Shown here: positions 1-11,900 of the stretch, piece by piece
Layout of the letters: every line of letters begins with the position of its first letter
Numbering within the stretch: position 1 is the stretch's first letter
Assembly: GCA_024291935.2 (NCBI GenBank)
Contig: CM044316.1
Location: 3,526,501 to 3,590,500, forward strand
Reading direction: 5' to 3'
Source: Okapia johnstoni
Lineage: Eukaryota > Chordata > Mammalia > Artiodactyla > Giraffidae
Length of the DNA stretch: 64,000 bases
Translations under genes and position numbers: made by a program
The notes under the pieces: model-generated
What the model was told of the DNA's origin: nothing
Seen by the model: the letters and a program-made list of their open reading frames with translations, nothing else
Databases searched by the model: none

Positions 1-159
1 AAACAGCCCCCACTCCCTGGCTCTGCATGTGCATCCTGGCCGGTGCACAGCCATGGGCGACTCTATGTACCTCTGTCTTTCTAACTGAAGAAAAGGGCCC
101 TGGTGGCCATCAGCCCTGGACCCATCTCGGGAGCTGACTTAGAAATACAGATTCAGGGG

Positions 160-471
160 CTTCCCTCGTGATCCAGGGGTTAAGAATCTGCCTGCCAACG
201 CAGAGGACACAGATTCAATCTCTGGTCTGGGAAGATCCCGTATGCCGCAAGGCAACTAAGCCCATGCCACGACTGTTGAACCTGCCCTCTGGAGCCCAGG
301 AGTTACAACTACTGAGCCCACGGGCCTGACAGCCTATGCTCTGCAACGAGAAGCCACCCTAAAAGGAAGCCCGCTTGCTGCAACTAGAGAAAACCTGTGC
401 ACAGCAACGAAGATCCAGTGCAGCCAAAAATGAATAAATAAACAAAATTAAATTAAAAGAAAAAAAAAAAA
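160..471 (+). mobile_element. CHR-type tRNA-derived SINE with 13-bp TSD
   Basis: The head resembles a tRNA-Glu-derived SINE (GGCTTCCCTCGTGATCC, then GATTCAATCTCTGG as B box). The tail is A-rich. It is flanked by a perfect duplication ACAGATTCAGGGG at 147-159 and 472-484. Confidence 0.85.
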
Positions 472-484
472 ACAGATTCAGGGG

Positions 485-2310
485 TCTCAGAGCTGGGAAG
501 AGGCAGCAGTCTGTCCTGGTGGCAGCAATGAGGACTAATGACCAAAAGAGAGAAGAATTTTTTTTCTATATTCGAGCCTGCTCCTGTGGAAGGCCACCTC
601 AAACACATGGGGCTGTGGGGCACCAGTATGTGTTCACCCTTGAACCCTGACTCCACATGTAGCTGCAACAGCACCATCCTTCAACCCTCAGGATGACTGA
701 GTGAAAGCTGCTGGGGGCTATAAACACCCATCCTTGACTCTGCAGTGACTCCACCCAGGACAGGATCCAGAGCCTACTGGCCTAAATGTTGTGTTCAGGG
801 TGACACTGGGAGAGCTCCCCATGTGGCAACCCCGTGCAGTGTGGGGGGGATACTTGGCATACAGCCCAGAGACATATAAATCCTCCAAACCAACTCCTGA
901 GACCCAGGCTCAACATAGCCACAGTCGTATGGGATATGCCTGCACAGACACGAGAGCCCAGGGACTTGACGCCGCCCACCCTGGCCAGCACCTCGAAGAC
1001 AAGCTCCAGGTAGGTCTCAAAATTTTTCAAAATGGAACCAAGGCCTCCTAAGACCTCAGAATGCAGAAGAGGAAAAACTAGTCTCCTGTTCCCGGCCTGG
1101 GGCCGAGAGGGAGCTGCTGGGAGGGAGAGTCCCCTTGGCTCTAGTTCCCCATGACAGCTTGGTTTCCACAGAACCTGGGTGTGAAGACCGGTGTTATCTT
1201 GAGAGGGGTGCTGCCTGAGGCCACCCACAAACTTTACTGCCTGAGTATGCTCTGGCCTGGAAGGCCCAAGGCAGGTGGTTTCTCCCACAGATCTAGCGCT
1301 GCTTGAGGTGGCGTCTGGCTTTGGGGGCTCTTGGTGGCCCCAGGAAGCAAGAGAGATTCCCAAATAAGCTCTGTAATTTGCTCCAGGACTGCCCCAAACA
1401 CACACCAGACGCTGTAGCTGAAGAGGTGCTCTGCCCACCCTGCCCCACTAAAGGAAGCTACTGGATAAACAAGCATCAGCAAGGTCTACGTTCTAAGCCT
1501 GGATCTGCAGTTCGGGGCTGTGTGACATTACACGTCTCAGCTGGCAATGAGGTAAACACCACCACTGCACCGAGACACAAGACAGGCGGCCTGAACTCAG
1601 GGGGGCCTCATGTTGAGCACCTCGTCCCTGCCCAATCCCGGGATGTGCCTTGAGGCCACTGTCCTCCCTGTGCTCCCAGAATACCACGACAAGCTGTTCT
1701 AGAAGGAGTGCAGCTACTCTCAGAAGGAAGAACCCACTGCTGACCCTCCTTTCAGGGTATTAATCCTGCCAGGGTTCAGGACACAGCTGCAGGGCATGAT
1801 GGCCTCGGAAAATGCTTGTCACGTGACTGTGGGAAGGGGAGATGCACGGGGCTTATTAAAAACACTCATTCTTTAGAAGCTCTGGGGTTTGATCAGATAA
1901 AACTTTATGGGCCTGTGTTCTCTGTCCTGAAAACACCTAAAGTGAGTTCAGCTAAATCACTGAACTGATGCCACTTAAAAATTCTCACTGCCATTAAAAA
2001 AAAGCCCCAACACAGTGGTGCAGAGAAAGACCAGACAAAAAATTATAGAACAGCCTGATAAAACTTAAGCTGTCTAAGAGGCAGGCAATGAAAAGACCTG
2101 GAAGACAGAAGACATGCAAGGATTTTCTCCTCAGACTTTTTATGATAACCATAACATCTTTGATACTGACAAACACATTCTTAGAACAATTAAAGAGCTT
2201 GTAAGGTCAATGGGTTGGAGTAGCTGAGATGTTCCTACACCCATGATGGGGAGGCTGAGAAGCCAACTGACCCCACCCAAGACCAGAGGGCATGGGTGGG
2301 ACTAGGCACA
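485..2310. other. MAU2 intron 16, left part: no coding match
   Basis: Unique-looking intronic DNA with no exon, repeat family or RNA gene I could recognise. The open frames on both strands look accidental: they lack splice context and any recognisable protein. Confidence 0.6.
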
Positions 2311-2466
2311 GGGGGCACCGTGGGTCAGGGAGACACAGGGTGCCCCGTGGGATGGGCAGGGGGCACCATTGGTGAGGAAACACAGGGTGCCCCGTGGGAC
2401 GGGCAAGGGGGCACCGCTGGTGAGGGAGACACAGGGCGCCCTCAGGGCGCCCTGTGGGACGGGCAG
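2311..2466. repeat. 48-bp minisatellite, about 3.2 copies
   Basis: Units begin GGGGGCACC at 2311, 2359 and 2407, spaced exactly 48 bp apart. The third unit has an internal GCGCCCT duplication. GC-rich, and probably variable in copy number. Confidence 0.85.
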
Positions 2467-2874
2467 ATGGAGTCCCTGGGACTGTGGCCGAGAGGACACA
2501 CCGCTTAGCCCCCACATAGTAACACAGGGAAGGGAACCTGCCCTCAGTCTCTCCAGCTCTGGGGGTCTGAGCAGCTCTAGCTCCACTGAGCCCTGGGGCT
2601 TTGCCTGACAACTGCCATGGGCCAACACTGGCCCTGTCAGCCACACGGGTGCACCCTGTAGGAACTCAAAGCTCCCTCAGCCCTGCCTGCCCAGGCTGTC
2701 TGAGTCTCATGGAGCATGGGGCTGGGGGGTTACGGGGAGGTGAGAGGTCACTGAGATAGGATCACTGTAGGGCACTGGATGGGAGGCACTTTGCTGGTGC
2801 CCCCCCTCACCCACCTCCACCCCAATGAGCACCACCCTGGCCCTATGCCCCTCAGCCTGGCCCCTAACACTCAC

Positions 2875-2986
2875 CCTATGGTTTCCCAATACATAGAAGA
2901 TGTGACCAAGGAGCACGAGGGAGCAGGCTGTGAGCCGATTCAGGTCCTCTGCATTGGACATCTTCAGGGTTTCCCGCAGAAAACGC
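2875..2986 (-). CDS. MAU2: MAU2 coding exon 16 (residues 479-516), last one in window
   Basis: Encodes [20 protein letters not shown] and [17 protein letters not shown], ending in AGG before donor GTGAGT. Acceptor ACGAAG (weak at -3). I found no sequence in 1-2874 matching the expected next segment that starts ESNNM, so the remaining exons lie off the left edge. Confidence 0.95.
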
Positions 2987-5900
2987 CTTCGTGAGAAGAA
3001 CAGATGCTGAGGCCCCACTGGGAGGGCTTTTGGGGAAGAAAAGTCAGCAGTGGCCTTGGGGCCCTGAGCAGAGACCACCTGGTGGAGGGTGGGGAGGGCA
3101 GGAACAGGGGGCCTGAGCACGTACTGTTGGGGGAAGAGAAACATCAAGAGGTGCCAGGTACAGGGCCACCTGCCCTCTCCAGTACTTACTTGGCCTCGTT
3201 ATACCGTCCCTGGAAGAAGGAGAAAAGCCCACGCACGTAGAAAGCCGCTGCTCGGAGGCAGTGAGAGCTGAGGGGAGAGTGGAGCATCACACCTTAGTGA
3301 GTTTTAACGAAAGCAGCAGATTCACAAACGGGGATTGGGTAGGAAGACGGGAGGTGCTGGAGTACACGGGCAGTCTGGGGCCCCACAGATGCTCACACTA
3401 CCTCAAGAGCAGAGAAAGCACAAGACAGTTGGTAAAGTGGGACTTGGGGCCTGGGGCTGCCTACCTGACAGGGAAGCTGTGGTCTGGATTGATCCTCTCC
3501 AACAAACTGTACAGCTGTGAAAGAAATGTCTGCAAGTTAGGATAACTCTGCATTTTCTAAAAATGAGAGGGTTTGGCCCCAGTATGCCAGTAAACGACTA
3601 GGGCTGCCTGCAACTTCCTAACCCAGTCTCATGGCATATGCCCATACCTCAAACCCCATGCCTGAGAGCAACCTGGCAGGAGAAGGGGCAGAATCTGCAA
3701 TATTGCTGACATCTTAGGTCCCCTTTGGCTGATGTATGGAGGGGGGAAGGTGGGTTGGGGGATGAGGGCTGAAGTGGGCTGAGGCTGTGCCCAGTACTCC
3801 CGTAGTCCCTTCAGGAGGCAAACACTGTGGTGGGGGTGGAGGTGAGACAAAGGGAGCCAAACTCCCTGAGACCCACCAAGATCACATCAGGCCCTCAGGA
3901 CCCTGCCCTGCTATGCTTTCAGGCCACTGGAGCAGCTGGACTGGGCCTTCTGCCCAAAGCATTCAAACCAACCAATTATGTGTGACATCAGCCAAGTTCA
4001 GGGCCATCTCTCTGCAGCCAAGAGATGATAGTGGCCTGAACTAAAAAATGAAGGTCACAGGTGTGGAGACAAGTGGCTGATCTGAGATACTGCAGAGGGC
4101 TCTGGGCTGGAGGGAAATGGCAGGGCTAAGGGGGTGTCACAACGGGAACATGGAGGGAGGTGCTTATCTTGGGGGGCAAGCTCTGGTGCCCACTTCCTGG
4201 GGCACCAGAACACCTAGGGGCCTAATGCAGACAGGAGCCCAAGGTGTCACTCCTTGTAACTGAGCCATGAGGCCTCACTGACAGACAGCTAGAACAGAGA
4301 GCTGAGGGTAGAAGAAATTTTCTTTTTTCCCCAAGGGATTCAATGCTTGGCTAGTTTTCAGTAAAGAGAAGTGTTAATTTTCTACGGAAACGTTTCTGTC
4401 CTAGACTTGGTCTCCCCCTGCCACGCCCACGCCCCACTCTGCGGGACACTTTGCTGGAAGGCAAATACCCTAGGGTCGAGAGATTTGCTGGTGCCCAGTA
4501 CAACACTTCCCACCTCCCCACCCCCCAAGTAAGAGTTGAAAGAAAGGATACCAAACATGAAGCATGTCACCTACTACCTCTTGGTGTCTATTTCCTTCCC
4601 GTATATACACACTCGCCAGGTTGGTCACGATGAAGGCCCACAGCTCCTGGTGATTGGTGAGCTGGAATATGGGAGACACAGGGCATTAGGGAGCCCGGCT
4701 GGGCACAGTCATGTCACTTGAGGGTCGCCTGGCGGCATCAGAGCCACCCAAACGCTCCACAACAGCTACCTTGGAATCTTCTTACTCTTTTTATTCCAAA
4801 CACACATACACACCCCTGCCTCCTGAACCTAAGGACAACAAAACTGTTAGTTCTTGTCATCATAAAACAATCATCTGCATTATAGGAAACTCAGGAAACA
4901 GAAAAGAACAGCCAGCCTCCCCAGATCCTGTCCTCAGAACACACCATGGTTTGGTCTATTCTTTGCTGTCTCTCAGTCTGAGACCTGGGTGGCCCCACCC
5001 TCTACACCTCAGGTGGTCACCCCAGGACCCCACTGTGTGTAAACACAGCAGAGGAACATGCTTGCTGGTTCCTCTGCTAATGGCTGGTGGTAGACAGACC
5101 GCTGTCCCCAGTTTTTCTGGAGGAACAAGAATGGCCATGAGAGGAACCAATCTGAGTGGTTTGAGCACTGCTCAGACCCTGTGGGGCTGAGCATTCTAAA
5201 CGGGGCTCAGCGAGTGCAACTGTGTAAGAAGCCAAGAATGCCTACGAAGCACAAACCCCACATGGAGGATCCTGGCAGGTGCCAAGGAGATCCAGAGGGT
5301 TGTCTGATCTGAGCAAAGATGCTCCAATATGTTTGTCATAGGACCACGGGAAATATGTTTGGTGTCATGAGGGGTCTGGATCCAAGTTCTGGTTGTATCG
5401 CTACCCCCCCAGGTTGGTGGACAGGACCCCTGGTGGCACACATCATCTGCTGGGAATTTTGATGTTGAAACAAAGCAGCAGCAGCAACTTGTTTAAGAAG
5501 TGGGATGCAGAAGGAGTGTCTAAGAGACCTTCACAGGGCCACAGGCAATGATGGGAGGTCTCAGCACCACTGGAGTGAGCAGCACCAGGGCCCAAAGTAG
5601 CTGGGAATCCTCAGTGAAAGTGGCTAAACAGGGCATGTCCAGCAGGTGCCCGGCTCAAGACAACCTCCTTGAGGCTGCCCTCCTGAGATAGTTGGGGAAG
5701 CCCCACCCCAGGGTGGCCAGGAGCCCCCTTGCCCATAGCTATCCTGAATCAAGTTGTGCTGCCAATGCTGGCCTGTCCACACCAGGCCTGACAAAGGAAG
5801 CCCTGCATAAACAGCACAACGCTGTCGCAGCTGGCATCAGGCTGGACGCTGCAGAGTCACCCACTGACCACGGTTTGTGTGGCTGCTGCCCCAACTCCTT

Positions 5901-8900
5901 ACTGAGAAGCACCTCCTGCCCCATAAAGTGAGGGCCGGCACCTTACCCGCAAAGCTGTGGTGAACTGGGCTTCGGCGTTGTCCATGCAGTTGACAGAGAC
6001 ACAATACAGGCCCTAGAAGAAGACAGTGCCCGGGGCTCAGAGCCACATGCAGCTTGCCTAGGGCTGCCACAGCTGCACCCAGGCGAGCCTGACAAGAGAC
6101 TCTACTGAGCCAGCTGTATCTGAGCTTTACCCTGACAAATGGAGAGGAAGATGGCATGTTTCATTATTCCTGCCTCCTGGGACCTGAGTCAACTTGGACT
6201 TGATGAGATGCTTGTCAGAATGAAGTCCACTGGGAATATTCTAAATCCTGCCTAGGGTGTTGGTCACAGGGTTACTCACAGGGATGGGGCTGGGGGCGGG
6301 CAGCCCTCACGCACTCACCAGCAGTGTATGCAGCTGTGCAGCGTGGTTGGAGAAGAGCCGGGGGGACTGCTGGCACAGCTGACAGACCTGGGAGATCTGC
6401 AGGGAGAGAGCATGTCTGACATCACTGTAATGTGGGACCCAGGGCCCTGGCAGCATTGAGAAGAGGCCCCCAAAGCCAGTGGGGGTACCCACATATTGCC
6501 CAGTCTAACTTGGGCATGACGTCCCAGCAGATGTGCCCACTGTGAGGATGTTGACCCTTGTCTGGTTCTCTGCCTCCTCCCTTTGCAACCTGTGTCTTAG
6601 TCATATAGTACCTTCATCATTATCAAGGTCCCCATGCCCTTTCAGGAAGGTGGGCATAAAGGATTACAGATCATTGGGCAGGAGGGGTGCTAGAACTGCC
6701 ATCAGCAGACTCTAAAACCCCAGACCCAGCAAATTCAAACGGCCCTACCCTCAGCCTTCCTGTCTTGTGTGCATGTGGCCCCCAGTGGCTCACCTCCTGC
6801 AGCGCAGTGGCCTTGTGTCCTGTGACGAGCCTGCACATGATGATGTGCTCCAGCAGGATCACTTGGAAGGAGGACAGAATGGGGCTGCAGTCGAGCACTG
6901 GGAATGAGAGGCAAGGGTGAGCCCTTGAAGTGCGGGAGGAGGAGACACTGGCCCACATCCCTGCTTCCTGAGGGCTTCGAGCCCCTCAGCTACCTGAGTC
7001 TGAGCCCACTTGCTCTACTAGGCACTGGCCTAGCACCCAGTCTGTCACCTTACTTGGTGCCCACAGCACCCTCAAGCAAGGGGTTTCATCTCCCTGTCCA
7101 GGTGAGGAATCAGATTCATAGCCAGGTTTTGGCAACCAGAGTATTTTAAGAGCAAAAAATTCCTAAAGGGATCTGTTTTCCATCCTCAACCTGCACCCCT
7201 GCCCCGACCCAGCTGAGTGCTTAAGGGCATGCTGGGCACCACAGGTTCTAGAAATGTTGAGGTTGCCCGGGAGACTATGCAACAGGCCTCAGGAAACAGT
7301 GGGGGGACCACAGCTTCTGGCTGTTCCAAGCGGCTGTCCTCACGCTGGAACCAGACAGCACTTTCCCAACTCATCTGAAAGAAAAGAACAGTAGTCCCTG
7401 CGAAATTTGGCTCTCTGGCTCCTCCCCAGCAGCACTGAGAAGGGCACAGGGAGCGAATAGTGTGAACGGGGAACAAGCCAGCCAGGGACATGTGGGGCTC
7501 TGGGCTCCCACTAGTCAAAGACCCTTGATTACCCAGGATGGATTAGTCAAGCATCCCAGAAGAACCTAGGACCCCCAGAGGATCTGCTGTCAGTCAAGTT
7601 CCAATTCCAATCTCACCCTAAGCACAATCCACATTACAATATTGATAAGGGACAGCAAAAGCAGCCACCGTCTGTTTCATCTGAGCACTGCTGTCCCAGC
7701 AGGTTCCGGCTGAGTCCCACTAACCCCATGACTATCTGTGCAATGAGGGCAATAGGACAGAGATGCTACAAGTACTCACCCAACCTCCCTGGGGAGCAAG
7801 GATCCTGTCCAGGCCTGGCATGGCTCTGCCTGAACCTGGATCATCCCTATCTGCCAACTGGGGTACAAGACCCCTGGGGCGGGGACCAATGCTGCAGTCT
7901 TTCCAAGTCCTCCAGGCCCAGCACTGGCAGTGATGTGCAGGCTGCCCACCAGGGGGCTATACGACCCACTGAGCCCCACAGAGCCTGACTTACTCTTGAG
8001 CTTCTCCAGCTGCATGAGGGCCTTGTCTGTGTACTTCTGCGCCTTCTCTAGGTAGCCAGCTTGCATGGAGTGCATCACAGTCACCTGGTGACAAGGTCAG
8101 GTGGTGGTGGTCACTGAGGCCCTCTCCTCTCTCACCCCGGCCGCCAGGCTCTGGCCCTGCAGGGACTCACCAGGTAGACAAGCACACACATGTGCTCCTT
8201 GGGCAGCCAGTGGAAGAGGTCAGCGGGGTTGCTGGGTAGGATCTCGTCATCGTGCAGTGTGGAGATGGTCTGGATACACTGCTGCAGCTGCTTCAGGCAT
8301 GGCTTCACGCTCTTTACCTGCAGCAGGCAGACAGCACGGCACACTTGACCACCCATCTGCTCCTATCAGGTGCCAACACCCTTAATAGGCAGGTACCCAC
8401 AGCGGCAGCTAGCCAGGTCCTGCCTGCCTTGTCCCCTCTCAAGGCCCTACAGGCCATCTCCGCAGCTATCAGCACCCTGTGAGAGTTTGCTCTACTTCTA
8501 TGCGTTGAGTGAAGTGCTCAGCCCAATAGGCAAAGGTGGGTATGGGTGGGGGAACTAAGGAAGTGGACCAGCGGGGAGGGACAGGAGGCAATTGCAGAAC
8601 TGATTTCTCAGTCAAGGGCCCATCCACCACCTGCCTGTTCGCCAGCAGCCATCAGGTGGGAGGCAGTACACACCTGCCCAGCATCCAGGTAGTGGGTCAC
8701 CTGGAGCACCAGGAAGAAGACGCGCAGAGACTCTTTCTGGATGGGGTTCCCTTGCCAGTTCTCAACTATCTGTCCACAGAGGGTCAGCAGTGGGTGGACT
8801 TCCTGCAGTTTGCGCTCCATCAGCAGCAGCTGTGGGGAGAGGAGCAGGTGCTAGGGACTCTCCTGGTGCACAGGGCTGCCGCCCACCTGCCCATGCACTG

Positions 8901-11900
8901 TGCAACTGCTGGCACCTCAAAGGGAGGGCACAAAGCCAGGCTAGAGCCCAAGCGCAGGCAGCTCCAACCTCGGCGGCTCCTCTGTCCGCACAAATCCCAC
9001 AACCTGGGCTCTGACGTTGTCTCTGAATCCAGCTAGGGGACGGTGGAGAGGGTCTGCCACTCATGGCTACCTGCCCTGTGTGAGAGTCTGGGCAACTGAT
9101 GGACCACAGCATGGCAAGCAGGCGAAGCCTTGGCAGACCCTGGGAACCCAAACTCATGTCCACCACACCTTATCCTGCCCAGCCTCCACTTACCATCCCT
9201 TTGCTGAGCAGGAACAGTGCCCTGGAAAAGAGAGGGTAGTTAGGTCTGGGAGGCCCAGGCAACCCCAAGGATGACTGCCACCTCAACATTCACGGGGACC
9301 TAACCCCTGGGGCAGTTAAATGGATGACAATGGACCCTGGCCAGTAAGTGTGCTCTATCTTGTTCTATTTTCCTTTAACTTTTTTCTCGTTTAGGCACTC
9401 ATGAGGTTCAAAAGCTCAGAAGGCAGAAACAAGTGCTCAAGAAAGCATGGAGTAAGGACTTCCCTGGTGGTCCAATGGCTAAGACAGCTGCTTTCAGAAT
9501 GAGCTGTGGGGCTGCGGTCTCGCAGAGCCTGCAGAGTCCTGATGTGCTGCAGCTGACAACCCATCAAGTGGGCATGGTTCCAGGTGAGGAGACAGGTGCA
9601 CGGGGTCCAAGTCACACAGTGAGAGATGTCTACACTCCCGGCCATCTGTCATTCTTTGTTGTTACCTCACAGCATGGACACCCTAAGGTCTCCTGTCTGA
9701 CTGCTGAAGTCTAAGGTCTAGAACTTCACGTCAAGGTTCCCATATTATTACATCACTAGGCCTTACATCTGAGATCAGAAGTTCTGTGTCAGGAGACCTG
9801 TAGGCGCCATGCCCTGGTGAAGCCCACCCCAGCTACCTGCCTACAGTGGTACAGAGGCCTGTCTTGAGGACACTTGCGAACATGTGCAGTGTGCAGCCAT
9901 CCCCATGCCCTGCAAGTCGTTGAGTGTCACCCCAAACCCAGTAATGGCTGCAGCACGAGAAGGACAAGACGGGCCAGGCGCACAGGCCAGACCATGTGAC
10001 AGTGTCCATCCCAGGGCAGAGTGGCTGAGGGATGAGAGTCTGCAGGGAGCTGTGTGGACCCCTGTGAGCACTTGCAAGTCCAGAACTCAAGAGAATAGAG
10101 TCAGGAACTGTTCTGTCCCAATGACCCCATGGGACAAGCTTAGAGTCTGTGTTAAGAGAATTTTTCACAATCCCAACACACACACAACAGAATAAGAGCA
10201 CTGCTACCAAGAGCCTGGAATCCTACTACAGAGGATTCTTCTCTTCGGGGTAAAAAGAGACTGGAGGCCCTCTAAGAGGGTGCACGGTGAAGCACTGGTG
10301 GCCTCTGACCCCTGACCCCAACCCCAGGGCACTAGCCTCCAGGGAGTTTAAGCCGTTTCATGCATAATACGAACCTACGTCCATTCTTTTACACAAATGA
10401 CCTCTTACTCTGTCTCCTGTTATAAACCTGAACACACCGGGTGTCCGGAATGGGGACACTGGCTGAAAACCACGCTGCCCACAATGTCTACAAGCACCAC
10501 TCTCACCTCCCACCAGGGAGGGGGTCAGCCCAGTAAATCACACGAATCCTTTTTATTTCAAGAGATACTAGAAACATGCAAGTGCTCACAGTGCTGAGAA
10601 TGCCAGCTGCCCCTCACCCTCAGTCAACTCAACAACTTCTTACTTCATGAATCAGTGGGGCAAAAGCATCTCCGGGCTGCCTGAATCTGCGTGTCCCTTA
10701 CTATGAATAAGGGTGGTCATCGTTTCACGCTGAAATGCCATTTCTATTTGCTGTCCAGGACCAAGATGACCAAACTTTTCCAAGCGAGCGGAGAAAGGGC
10801 CCAAGGAGAGGGTGCCTACCGTGTGTACTCAGATCCCACCACCCGGGCGTACTCGGCTCCCACACCCAGGAGGTCGCAGGCCGATACCAGGTCCTTCTCA
10901 AGTGTGTGCAATTGCTGAGAAAAGGAAAAAGAGCAATGACCCTCACTTCCAAACCACCAGACTTACCATATCTGACCTGCTACCTTGCAAGCAAGTTACA
11001 CAAAACCTCCCCACATCAACAAAATTGCCTCAGTATCAGTTTTGAGCTAAATTAAGCATATACCTCATCAACACTAATTGCTTTGGGTACAGAAATCCAC
11101 TTTGTCTACAGCTTAATGGTGCACAGAGCCAGCAGCTAACACTAATGGGCACAGACCCCTGAGGGCTGTGCAAGTATGTCTGTATGCTTCGGAGGTCACC
11201 TTCAGGGGCCGGTCACCAGGGAAGCAGCCAGAGGAGCCTCAAACAAGAAGGCACTCTTTCAGGGGTAAGGGTCTGTGGGAGTTTCAAACGCAGAAACCTG
11301 TGGGTTTCAAACGCAGGCTGAAAGGAAGGGATACCTGTGGGGCCTCAGTTGGGAGCTTGGGCTCCGCTCACCACACCCACCTACTCTGTGACCTGAGGCA
11401 AGTGACTCACTATTGTGCCTGCTTCCTCCTTTGACAAAAGGCACAAAAGCACATGGGAGGATTAAAGGAAGGCAGTGTGGGGCAAGGGGGCGCCTGGAGA
11501 AGGCAGCAGCACAGGCTAGGTGAGCTCTCCTCAGCAGGGGACCCTCTGAGCCAAATCCTCCCGGCATTAAGAGGCTCCCCCAGGGAGCAGGTGACACTGG
11601 CAGCCCAGGCCCCACTGTGTGCACAGGCAGGTGATGGGGCTTTATCACGGAGGGAAGGCAAGAAGCGGCTGGTGGGCAGGCTGTGTCAGGGTCAGAAGAA
11701 GCTAGGGGCTGGCCAGAGACAGGGTGGTATGGGCAGAGCCAGGATGGGAGAGGCATTTCCAATGATGAGTCTACCTGGCCTGCACGCTCCTCCACTGCAG
11801 CCAACAAAGCCCAGCCCAGGAAGTCGCCCACCCAACCAGCACCCGTGCTTCTCGGTCAGGCCCACAGTACGCACAGCGAGCTGGAAGAGTAGGCGGCAGT

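Noticed and set aside
782..1438. A 218-codon open frame on the minus strand near the left edge
   Set aside because: No recognisable protein, no splice structure, and several other frames are open here too. Likely chance in GC-rich intronic DNA; it does not match the missing MAU2 C-terminus.
1..2874. Searched for the remaining MAU2 3' exons
   Set aside because: No minus-strand segment encodes the expected sequence following NHR (ESNNM onward) with GT-AG borders, so these exons lie outside the window.
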